A DNA stretch of 22,835 bases, from contig JBFMBE010000041.1 of assembly GCA_040755275.1 (NCBI GenBank), forward strand, positions 1 to 22,835. Direction: 5' to 3'. Origin of the DNA: Desulfatirhabdium sp040755275. Its GTDB lineage: Bacteria; Desulfobacterota; Desulfobacteria; Desulfobacterales; Desulfatirhabdiaceae. Made by a program: the position numbers and the translations under genes. This document shows, piece by piece, positions 1-7,156 of the stretch (position 1 is its first letter; each line of letters begins with the position of its first letter). The notes below the pieces were generated by a model that was given only the letters and a program-made list of their open reading frames with translations, made no database searches and was not told the origin of the DNA.

Positions 1-104
1 CTGGGGAACCTTTTTCGCAGCATCGAAAAAGGTTCCCCAGCCACACCGCTCATGCCCGACATTTACGAAAAGCACGGGAAAAGCGACTTTTTGCGACCTC
101 ATCA
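1..104. mobile_element. Right end of a MITE-like repeat (copy A), cut by the window edge
   Basis: The right terminus at 85-104 is a version of the 20-bp terminal inverted repeat found at both ends of the complete copies at 6775-7090 and 9817-10128. Read in reverse, 41-104 matches the left arm of the 6775 copy, including the stretch around GTAAATGTCGGGCAT and GGCTGGGGAA. Positions 1-17 and 24-40 form a perfect 17-bp inverted repeat with a 6-nt loop (CAGCAT). The element ends 46 bp beyond the stop codon of the minus-strand gene at 151, so the hairpin could also end that transcript. The left part lies outside the window. Confidence 0.7.
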
Positions 105-150
105 TGAATAGAAAAACAGAAGTCATCCACTTTTCTTCTGCCTCCTACAT

Positions 151-1878
151 TCACGCTTCCATATCACCCGGTACTCTTCTTCTGACGGCTTCCCGAGCCG
201 ATGCGACCACCTGGATGAGGATCGGAAAATCTCGTTCGAAATAGCGGTTCAGGTTTCTTTCAAGTGTGGCGATGGCATCCGGGATGAAGGCTTCGAAACG
301 ACGTTTCCCCTTGACTCGACTCAGAAAGGCGAAAGCGCCCAATATCTGGAGATTTCGGGTGATGCAACACAGCCGGAATCCCTTTTCGAACCGGTCGCCA
401 TCGATGGGCCGCAGATGTTCGGCGGCTTTTCGATACAAGGCAGGAAGAGCATCCCGCTCGTCGGACGCCAATGGAACATAGGGGTCAACGGCCAGCGAGG
501 CCAGATCGTATTGAACCGGCCCGATGCGAGCCCCTTGAAAGTCAATAAAAAAAAGGTCTCCCTCCTGCACCATGACGTTTCTGCTTTGCATGTCGCGATG
601 GACTAGACCCGACACGGCATGATCCAGGGTCCTCGCTGCCAAGGAGGAAAACTCCCCTTCGAGGCCATCCGGAAGCGCCTTCATTTCGAGCCACCCCTCC
701 AGGAAGGCCGATCGAAAATATCCGCATTCCTTTTCCAGGATCAACCGCTCGTCGTAGTGGGTCGTCTCCCAGCACCAATCCGGATCGAACCCATCTACAG
801 CCAGAAGTCCCATTCGGGTCAACGGTGTCATGAGCCGCTCGTACCAGTTCTTTCGCCGTGATACTGTCCCGGCGCTTTGGACGGCGTTCTGAAAATGGCA
901 ATCCCCCACATCCTTCATGACGACGATCCCCGAGAAGGTATCGGCTGAAACCGGTTGGGGAACGGGCAGACCGTGCCGCATCAGGTGAGCTGCGATGTGA
1001 AGCCAGGATTCGGCCTCCGTGCATCGGGGCCCGGATTCTCGGATGCCATGATCGACCAGAACCAGGCTTCGTCCGCCCGATTGAAGTCGATACCAGCTTC
1101 TGTCGCTTCCATCCCCCGGAAGCGTTTTCCAGCGAATGGAAGATGGTTGACCCGAGGCATCGCAGCTCAGAAAAGCCTCCTGTGCAAGCTGTTCCCGGGC
1201 CACCTGACGATATCGATCGACTGAACCGATGTCGCACCAGATATTCGTTTTCGGCGCAATGAAGGCACGGGGCGGTTCGCCCATTTCGATGAGTCTTCGA
1301 TACAGGGGAACACTTTCCTGGTACCCCGAGGGAATCCAGGTCAACACCTTGGGATCGAGGACCTGGATACCGGAGAATGTCATTTTGGGACCATCCCATT
1401 TCGCGCCGTTGTCTTCCGTCCGATCGAAACCGCAAATCCATCCCCTTTCGTCCACCCACACCGTATTGACTTCCGGCCAATCCACCAAAACCATCGTAGC
1501 CAAACTTCCGGATGCCAGATGGGCCTTGTAGACGGTACGCAGATCGATATCCGTGAAGATGTCGGCGTTAACGACGAAAAAGGGGCGATCGTCCAGAAAC
1601 GAGGCGGCATTTCGGATGGCACCGGCGGTTCCGAGGATTTCGGGCTCATGAATGGAATGCACGGGCATCCGAAAGGTCCGGCTCTTGAGGAAATCGGTGA
1701 TCCGGTGGGCCAGGTGGTGGGTGTTGACAACTGCCCCATCACAACCGGCATCTTCGAGGCTCATCAGAATGCGCTCGAGAAGCGGCCTTCCTGCAATCGG
1801 AAAGAGGGGCTTGGGGGTATGCAGGGTATGGGGCCGAAGCCGATTTCCATACCCTGCTGCGAGGACCAGCGCTTTCAT
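151..1878 (-). CDS. Fused sugar-1-phosphate nucleotidyltransferase and sugar kinase (MurU-AmgK type)
   Basis: The protein has 575 residues and two domains. Residues 1 to about 235 are a nucleotidyltransferase: LAAGYGNRLRP at 6-16, PKPL at 22-25, and the metal-binding NAD at 104-106. Residues about 250-575 are an aminoglycoside-phosphotransferase-type kinase with the catalytic HRDMQSRN at 427-434 and the metal-binding DFQG at 446-449. In Pseudomonas two separate proteins, AmgK and MurU, phosphorylate N-acetylmuramate at C1 and convert it to the UDP sugar for cell-wall recycling. Here the order is transferase then kinase in one chain, which would channel the sugar phosphate. The substrate is inferred from the architecture; another hexose is possible. 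The start lies 21 bp after the plsB stop, so the two genes probably form an operon. There is no signal peptide, so the protein should be cytoplasmic. Confidence 0.85.
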   Translation of the reverse strand: MKALVLAAGYGNRLRPHTLHTPKPLFPIAGRPLLERILMSLEDAGCDGAVVNTHHLAHRITDFLKSRTFRMPVHSIHEPEILGTAGAIRNAASFLDDRPFFVVNADIFTDIDLRTVYKAHLASGSLATMVLVDWPEVNTVWVDERGWICGFDRTEDNGAKWDGPKMTFSGIQVLDPKVLTWIPSGYQESVPLYRRLIEMGEPPRAFIAPKTNIWCDIGSVDRYRQVAREQLAQEAFLSCDASGQPSSIRWKTLPGDGSDRSWYRLQSGGRSLVLVDHGIRESGPRCTEAESWLHIAAHLMRHGLPVPQPVSADTFSGIVVMKDVGDCHFQNAVQSAGTVSRRKNWYERLMTPLTRMGLLAVDGFDPDWCWETTHYDERLILEKECGYFRSAFLEGWLEMKALPDGLEGEFSSLAARTLDHAVSGLVHRDMQSRNVMVQEGDLFFIDFQGARIGPVQYDLASLAVDPYVPLASDERDALPALYRKAAEHLRPIDGDRFEKGFRLCCITRNLQILGAFAFLSRVKGKRRFEAFIPDAIATLERNLNRYFERDFPILIQVVASAREAVRRRVPGDMEA

Positions 1879-1899
1879 GGCGTTGCGGGGGTCTTCAGA

Positions 1900-4515
1900 T
1901 CAGGAGGACAGCAGCGACATGAATTTCTGAATCGCGGTGGCATAACGATCGATCTGCTCCTTGTCTTCGGAACCGGTGACGCCGTTGTTCAGGAAGAAAT
2001 CCTCCGCATTTTTGAAATTGATCTTGGAGAGGGCTTCCTTGTTTTCGATTTCTCGGCGTTTGTACATGCGCTGACCGCGGGATAGGATTTTCTTGGAGCG
2101 GCTACCGGCTTCGACGGTGTTTCTGGGATAACGCATGAAGAAGTTGAGCACCACCCAATAGCTTTCGAGGTAGGTCTTCAGAAATCGTGCGAAGAGCCGT
2201 AGCTTTCGAAATCCGGCGGATGTTACGTGATAGGTATCCGGAAGGGTGGGATGGGGTGTCAGAACAGCGTCGTCAATAAAGGCCTTGATGCTCTTTCGTA
2301 CATGGTATTCAGGCGTTTTGTCCACGTCGTATGCGAATTCGTTCTTGAAGAGGTGTTGCAGAAATCCATAGCCTTCATGGAGATCGGAGGCCGAAAACTG
2401 GAAGGCTTCCCGCTCCAGTATGGCCATTGCCGTAAAGACGGCCGGAACGAAGAAGACGATGCAGTTGTTCTTGTAATATTCCAATATCGCTCGCTTGTTG
2501 GTAACGACTTTGTATTCCACGCCTTGGAGGGTGTTTTCGTTTTCGAAACGCTCGACAAAATCCCGGTTGACGTAATAGTCCAATACATGTTCGGCCGCCC
2601 TGGACGGATCGAGGAGAAGGGTGTCGCTCAATTGAATCCGCTGACCCATGAGATAGCCCAGATAGGTGTCGATATCGGCGAAAAGTTCCTGCTGGGAAAA
2701 TCGTTTCTTGGCCATGTTCAGCAGCGCTGCAGCCACCAGGGCATGCGGTGTCACGACGGAAACCTGATCGATGGAATTGATGACCTTGAACCCGAGATGT
2801 CGGCACAGTTCGTTGTGCTGTTTCTGAGGCATATCTTGCAGGTTCAGCCCTTGTTGATCCAGCAGATGATTCAAGGATATGGCTTCGTTGAAGCGGATGT
2901 AAATCCGCCCGTATCGCTTCTTTAGAAATTTACGGGCCTTCAGGACCTGCCAGAAATTTTCGGATTTCTTCTGCCCACCTTCGATTTCGTGAAGGTAGCT
3001 GTTTTCCTCGAGCACCCGATCATATCCGATGAAAATCGGAACGAAGGTCAAATCGTTACAGGCTCCGTTTCGAAACGCTTCGATCAGAATCGACAGAAAT
3101 CCCAGTTTGGGTAGAATCAATTTACCAGTTCGGCTTCTTCCGCCTTCGATGAAGAATTCGATGTTGAAGCCCTCGTGCAGCAGCGTGAAGATGTACTCCG
3201 AAAAAACCTTGGCATAGAGGACAGCACCCCGGAAGCTTCTGCGCAGAAAAAAGGCCCCGCCTCTGCGGAAAATAGGACCCATCGGCCAGAAGGACAGGTT
3301 CTTGCCGGCAGCAATGTGGGGGCAGGGCATGTCGTTGTGATACAGGACATAAGAGAGAATCAGATAGTCGATATGGCTTTTGTGGCAAGGGATGAGTACC
3401 AGTGGGCCTTTTTGGGAAAGGGTTTTCAGGCGGCTCAGGCCTTCGGTGTCGATCGAAACCCCGTCAAAGATGGAATTGATGATCCAGTTGACGATGCGGG
3501 AGGCGATGGTGATCATTCCCGGACTGTATCGGGCCGCAATTTCATCGATATATTCGGAGGCCTGCTTTCGTACCTTCACGAGAGGCATTTTCTTGGTTTC
3601 GGCATAATGGGCCAGATACTCCCGAAGCCTGTCCCGGACGAGAATGTCCTGCTTGATTTCATCCGGGGATTTCAGGACAGGACCGAGCGTACTGATCATG
3701 TGCCGATTGATCTGCTGGAGCAACCGGTTCCGCAATGCAATCGAGACGTCTTCGTCCGTCGCGTCCGGCTGTTCGTTCAGGCTGAGGAATTGATTCAGGA
3801 AGAGGGGTTCGGAAACCTCCATAAAAATAGAGCCGGGCTTATAGAAGAGGAAGAGCAGGCGCCGCAGTTTTCCGGGTTGTTGTTCGGTGCCGAAGAGGAT
3901 ATCCCAGATGCCCGGACGGGACTTGAAGGGCTTTTTGGAGAAGAACATGACGATCGGTACCAGCACGACGGGCCGATCGGTTTCCTTCTGCAATTGAATC
4001 AGGTAGTGCAGCGGATCCGCCGATTTCTTGACGAAGCGCTGATAGAAGCTCTTTTGATCTCCCAGGGATACCCAACCGGCATCTCCGGAAAGAAGCCTTC
4101 GCTGGATTTCACCAGATAGATAGGGATCCGGCCAGGAAAAATGCCGGAAAAAATGAACCAGATGAACCAGGAGCACCCGAACCGTTTCCAGAACGGGCTG
4201 CCAGAGCATCATTCGGTTGTCCAGGCCGATCACTGGAGGCCGGAACCCCGATTGCAGAAACCGTGTATAGCAAAACATCCAGGAGAATCGACTCGCGTAT
4301 TTTTCGGCATACACGAGTACGGCATCTTCCGGAATTTCCTCCAGGACCTTTTGCTGATCTTTTGAAAACCGAATGCTGCGGTAAAACAATTTCAGGAGCC
4401 CAAATGTCAGCCATCCGGGTTTTTTCGGAAGAAACCGGAAGGAATGCTGGTCGGTTCCCTTCAGGAACCGCCACCACAGGGACTTGATCCATGCAACGAA
4501 TCCAGTTGGGTTCAT
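1900..4515 (-). CDS. plsB: Glycerol-3-phosphate 1-O-acyltransferase PlsB
   Basis: The protein has 871 residues, a little longer than E. coli PlsB (about 807). It acylates sn-glycerol-3-phosphate at position 1, the first step of phospholipid synthesis, at the inner face of the cytoplasmic membrane. The acyltransferase blocks are clear: the catalytic HX4D box HKSHID at 378-383, GPIFRR at 413-418, the glycerol-phosphate-binding FIEGGRSRTG at 455-464, and VPIFIGYDR at 492-500. The long N-terminal region (1 to about 300) and the C-terminal extension are typical of PlsB rather than of the short PlsC or PlsY enzymes. ATG at 4515 fits the conserved N-terminus. The gene heads a probable two-gene minus-strand operon with the nucleotidyltransferase/kinase. 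glpK, which makes its substrate, lies nearby on the other strand. Confidence 0.95.
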   Translation of the reverse strand: MNPTGFVAWIKSLWWRFLKGTDQHSFRFLPKKPGWLTFGLLKLFYRSIRFSKDQQKVLEEIPEDAVLVYAEKYASRFSWMFCYTRFLQSGFRPPVIGLDNRMMLWQPVLETVRVLLVHLVHFFRHFSWPDPYLSGEIQRRLLSGDAGWVSLGDQKSFYQRFVKKSADPLHYLIQLQKETDRPVVLVPIVMFFSKKPFKSRPGIWDILFGTEQQPGKLRRLLFLFYKPGSIFMEVSEPLFLNQFLSLNEQPDATDEDVSIALRNRLLQQINRHMISTLGPVLKSPDEIKQDILVRDRLREYLAHYAETKKMPLVKVRKQASEYIDEIAARYSPGMITIASRIVNWIINSIFDGVSIDTEGLSRLKTLSQKGPLVLIPCHKSHIDYLILSYVLYHNDMPCPHIAAGKNLSFWPMGPIFRRGGAFFLRRSFRGAVLYAKVFSEYIFTLLHEGFNIEFFIEGGRSRTGKLILPKLGFLSILIEAFRNGACNDLTFVPIFIGYDRVLEENSYLHEIEGGQKKSENFWQVLKARKFLKKRYGRIYIRFNEAISLNHLLDQQGLNLQDMPQKQHNELCRHLGFKVINSIDQVSVVTPHALVAAALLNMAKKRFSQQELFADIDTYLGYLMGQRIQLSDTLLLDPSRAAEHVLDYYVNRDFVERFENENTLQGVEYKVVTNKRAILEYYKNNCIVFFVPAVFTAMAILEREAFQFSASDLHEGYGFLQHLFKNEFAYDVDKTPEYHVRKSIKAFIDDAVLTPHPTLPDTYHVTSAGFRKLRLFARFLKTYLESYWVVLNFFMRYPRNTVEAGSRSKKILSRGQRMYKRREIENKEALSKINFKNAEDFFLNNGVTGSEDKEQIDRYATAIQKFMSLLSS

Positions 4516-4536
4516 GATTCTTTCCTTAAATAGATC

Positions 4537-4556
4537 TGATGGTCTCGCAAAAAGTC
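4537..4556. repeat. Solo terminal repeat of the MITE-like family (copy D)
   Basis: TGATGGTCTCGCAAAAAGTC differs at only one or two positions from the 20-bp terminal repeat of the complete copies. No partner end is seen within 400 bp on either side, so this is probably a remnant. It lies 22 bp upstream of the plsB start codon. Confidence 0.5.
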
Positions 4557-4817
4557 GCTAACCATTTTCAAGTGCTTTACGGTAACAAAGGACAGCCGGC
4601 ATTGCAACCCATTCAAACAGATAGGTGTGATTTCAATGGACTTGGAGAAACACGGGTGCCCGAATTTCACCTTGCGATTCCCGAGCGACTGTGTTATGGT
4701 CCCTAAGAATAAGGAACTTCATTGTCACTGTGCATTTCAGTGCAAGACGGATCTTGCGTATTCAGCAGTAGTCATTCATTGGACGGTTATTTCTCAATCA
4801 AAGGAGGACTTCGAATC
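4557..4817. other. Intergenic region between divergent plsB and the small membrane protein gene
   Basis: Apart from the repeat remnant at 4537 and the promoter candidate at 4672-4700, nothing coding is convincing here. Frames that start upstream of 4818 lack a ribosome binding site and show no family resemblance. Confidence 0.6.
4672..4700 (+). promoter_or_regulatory. Candidate sigma70 promoter for the small membrane protein gene
   Basis: TTGCGA at 4672-4677 and TATGGT at 4695-4700 are separated by 17 bp. Each matches its consensus hexamer at four of six positions. It would give a leader of about 110 nt before the ATG at 4818. Confidence 0.4.
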
Positions 4818-5096
4818 ATGAAGACATTAATCGGTGGAGCGGTAGCTGCGGTTCTCGGGCTTATTGGCCTGGCCATTTGGTTCAAGGAGTTTCTGCAGAT
4901 TCTTTCGGGAACCCTTCCGATCATGCTTCTGTTGGGAGGCGGATTGGCACTTTACCTCGGATTCGACGAATTGAAGGATACTTGGAAAAAAGACGACAAG
5001 GCGGCTGCGCCTGCTACCGACAGTGTTGAGCAGTACAAGCAGGAAATCGATCAGCTGAAGAAAGAGATCGAAACCCTCAAGAGTTCCAAATCCTGA
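4818..5096 (+). CDS. Small membrane-anchored coiled-coil protein of unknown function
   Basis: The protein has 92 residues. ATG at 4818 is chosen because a strong AAGGAGG lies at 4800-4806. An upstream in-frame start at 4722 would add 32 residues with no ribosome binding site. Two hydrophobic stretches at about residues 4-22 and 30-48 suggest two membrane segments or a hairpin. The charged tail, from about residue 65, is rich in Glu, Lys and Gln with heptad-like spacing (EQYKQEIDQLKKEIETLKSS) and is probably a short coiled coil. I do not recognise a named family. It precedes glpK on the same strand with a hairpin between them, so shared transcription is possible but not shown. Confidence 0.75.
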   Translation: MKTLIGGAVAAVLGLIGLAIWFKEFLQILSGTLPIMLLLGGGLALYLGFDELKDTWKKDDKAAAPATDSVEQYKQEIDQLKKEIETLKSSKS

Positions 5097-5159
5097 TGGA
5101 ATCGATAAATCCTTGACGGACATCCCGCCGAAACAGGGGGGGTGTGCGACAGACGGTTT

Positions 5160-5203
5160 GAAGAGGCGGAAAAGGCATGGCTTTTTTCGCCTCTTCTGTT
5201 TTG
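5160..5203 (+). terminator. Hairpin between the small membrane protein gene and glpK
   Basis: GAAGAGGCG at 5160-5168 pairs with CGCCTCTTC at 5188-5196. The stem continues inward with A-T and G-T pairs to about 17 bp around a short loop. The downstream T-run (TGTTTT) is weak. It may end the upstream transcript or act as a leader structure for glpK, whose start codon is only 34 nt beyond the stem. Confidence 0.6.
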
Positions 5204-5230
5204 GAATTTCCGGTGATTGAGGAGTGCGTC

Positions 5231-6709
5231 ATGCAGGATGCCGTCATCGCAGTGGATCAGGGAACGACGAGTTGCAGGGCCGTATTGTACGATGCTGCCG
5301 GAAAGACCATCGATATGGTCCAGGAAGAATTCAGGCAGTATTACCCACAACCGGGATGGGTCGAACACGATGCCGAGGAAATATGGCATACCCAGTGGGG
5401 TGTGCTGAAGGCGCTTCTGGATCGGTATCGAGATTCCTATCGGTTTGCCGCTGTCGGAATCACCAACCAACGAGAGACGACCGTGCTGTGGGACCGGCGG
5501 ACAGGAAAACCGGTTTCTCCGGCCATTGTCTGGCAGGATCGCCGAACGGCCGATATCTGTGAACGCCTCAAGCGGGAAGGTCTGGAGGCCCATGTCCGGA
5601 GGTGTACCGGGCTGGTCATCGATGCCTATTTTTCGGCAACCAAGATTTCTTGGATTCTCGAGCAGCATCGACATGTTCGCGAGGCTGCGGAAAAGGGTCA
5701 TATCGCCTTCGGAACGATAGATTCCTGGCTCATTTGGAACCTGACGAACGGCAGGGTACACGCTACCGATCCATCCAATGCCTCCCGGACGATGCTCTTC
5801 GACATCGTTGCAGGAACCTGGGATCCGGTTCTACTGGAGACCCTCGACATACCGGAATCCATTCTGCCGCAAGTGCGTCCTTCAGCCGGTGATTTCGGAC
5901 ATTTCGAATATGAGGGACTGTCGATTCCGATTCGGGGAGTAGCGGGGGATCAGCAGGCCGCCTTGTTCGGACAGGGGGGATTGGAACCCGGAACGGCCAA
6001 GAACACTTACGGCACCGGCTGCTTTCTGCTCATGAGTACAGGAGAGCGGCTCTGCACCAGCCAGTCGGGTCTTCTGACGACCATTGCCTGGGGAATCGAC
6101 GGCCGCATCGAATACGCACTCGAAGGAAGTGTCTTTGTGGCCGGTGCAGCCATCCAATGGCTGCGGGACGGACTGAGGATCATCGAAACGGCGCCGGAGT
6201 CCGAAACGATTGCACAGCAGGCCCGATCCACGGAAGGCATCGTCGTTGTACCGGCATTTGCGGGGCTGGGTGCGCCCTACTGGGACATGTACGCCCGGGG
6301 GGCGATTTTTGGATTGACCCGGGACACCCGTCGAGCCGAAATCGTCAAAGCGACGCTCGAATCGCTGGCGTTCCAGACCCGGGATATCCTCGACGCCATG
6401 CAGGAGGACGCCGGATTCAGGCTCAAACGACTTCGGGTGGACGGTGGGGCCTCGGCGAACGATATGCTGATGCAATTTCAGGCGGACATTCTGGGATCCG
6501 TGGTCGAAAGGCCCGGCAGGATCGAAGCGACGGCATTCGGTGCCGCATGTCTTGCCGGAATGGCCTGTGGATTGTGGGATCGCAAGGGGCCGAAAGCATC
6601 GACCCGGATTGATCGGATCTTTCTTCCGGAGATGGCCGAGGCCGAGCGGGAAAAACGCTACAGGATCTGGAAAAAGGCCGTTTCGCGTACCCTCGGGTGG
6701 GTGGACTAA
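5231..6709 (+). CDS. glpK: Glycerol kinase GlpK
   Basis: This FGGY-family kinase converts glycerol and ATP to sn-glycerol-3-phosphate in the cytoplasm. From ATG 5231 it has 492 residues, against 502 in E. coli. That start has GAGGAG just upstream, and the frame then opens with the phosphate-binding motif AVDQGTTSCRAV. An in-frame ATG at 5177 lies inside a stable hairpin and would add 18 residues, so I reject it. Other family marks are PGWVEHDAEEIW, the GVAGDQQAALFGQG block, NTYGTGCF, and the adenine-site region GGASANDMLMQFQAD. No glpF or glpD is beside it. The product could feed the nearby plsB or central metabolism. Confidence 0.95.
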   Translation: MQDAVIAVDQGTTSCRAVLYDAAGKTIDMVQEEFRQYYPQPGWVEHDAEEIWHTQWGVLKALLDRYRDSYRFAAVGITNQRETTVLWDRRTGKPVSPAIVWQDRRTADICERLKREGLEAHVRRCTGLVIDAYFSATKISWILEQHRHVREAAEKGHIAFGTIDSWLIWNLTNGRVHATDPSNASRTMLFDIVAGTWDPVLLETLDIPESILPQVRPSAGDFGHFEYEGLSIPIRGVAGDQQAALFGQGGLEPGTAKNTYGTGCFLLMSTGERLCTSQSGLLTTIAWGIDGRIEYALEGSVFVAGAAIQWLRDGLRIIETAPESETIAQQARSTEGIVVVPAFAGLGAPYWDMYARGAIFGLTRDTRRAEIVKATLESLAFQTRDILDAMQEDAGFRLKRLRVDGGASANDMLMQFQADILGSVVERPGRIEATAFGAACLAGMACGLWDRKGPKASTRIDRIFLPEMAEAEREKRYRIWKKAVSRTLGWVD

Positions 6710-6727
6710 AGGTCCCTCCGAAGACCC

Positions 6728-6755
6728 GTAGGGGCAAGGTATGCCTTGCCCCTAC
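6728..6755. terminator. Perfect 12-bp palindrome after glpK
   Basis: GTAGGGGCAAGG at 6728-6739 and CCTTGCCCCTAC at 6744-6755 are perfect inverse complements around the loop TATG. They begin 19 bp after the glpK stop. On the plus strand AAAAA follows instead of T, so this is not a classical terminator. It looks like a dispersed intergenic palindrome that may stabilise or end the glpK mRNA. Confidence 0.55.
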
Positions 6756-6774
6756 AAAAACGAATCTTCACTCT

Positions 6775-7090
6775 TGATGGAGTCGCAAAAAGTCGCCTTT
6801 CCCGTGCTTTTTGTAAATGTCGGGCATAAGCGGGGTGGCTGGGGAAGCCTTTTGAGCTTGCTGCGAAAACCTGTTTGAAGCCGCCGGATATCGTTGGATC
6901 GGACGGACGTACTGGATCGAAATATCGATTGAAAAACAAGCCGTTGCGATTCAATCAGCCTCTGTTTGCTGTTTGGCAATCCGTCCGATCCTACGAGATC
7001 GGGCGGCTGAGTTTTTTCGCAGCAGCGAAAAAGGTTCCCCAGTCACCCCGCGACTCGACAGTGACTTCCTGACTTTTTGCGACTCCATCA
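6775..7090. mobile_element. Complete MITE-like element, 316 bp (copy B)
   Basis: The ends TGATGGAGTCGCAAAAAGTC (6775-6794) and its exact reverse complement (7071-7090) form a perfect 20-bp terminal inverted repeat. Weaker inverted similarity continues inward for about 90 bp on each side (GCGGGGTG-CTGGGGAA and GCTGCTGCGAAAA blocks). CTCT directly flanks both ends and could be a 4-bp target duplication. The interior (6873-6909 and 6975-7013) matches the 9817-10128 copy in inverse orientation. No transposase frame fits in this length. The element fills the gap between convergent glpK and cooS. Confidence 0.75.
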
Positions 7091-7156
7091 CTCTTTCCGA
7101 ACAATGGATCTTGTCGTCCACTGTCGATTATCCACTGCCGACCGCCCACCGCTCTC

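Noticed and set aside
4722..4817. 32-residue N-terminal extension of the small membrane protein
   Set aside because: AAGGAGG directly before ATG 4818 decides the start.
6875..7072. Open frame inside MITE copy B, and a similar one at 9879-10154 in copy E
   Set aside because: The two copies share DNA but not a consistent reading frame, so coding is unlikely.
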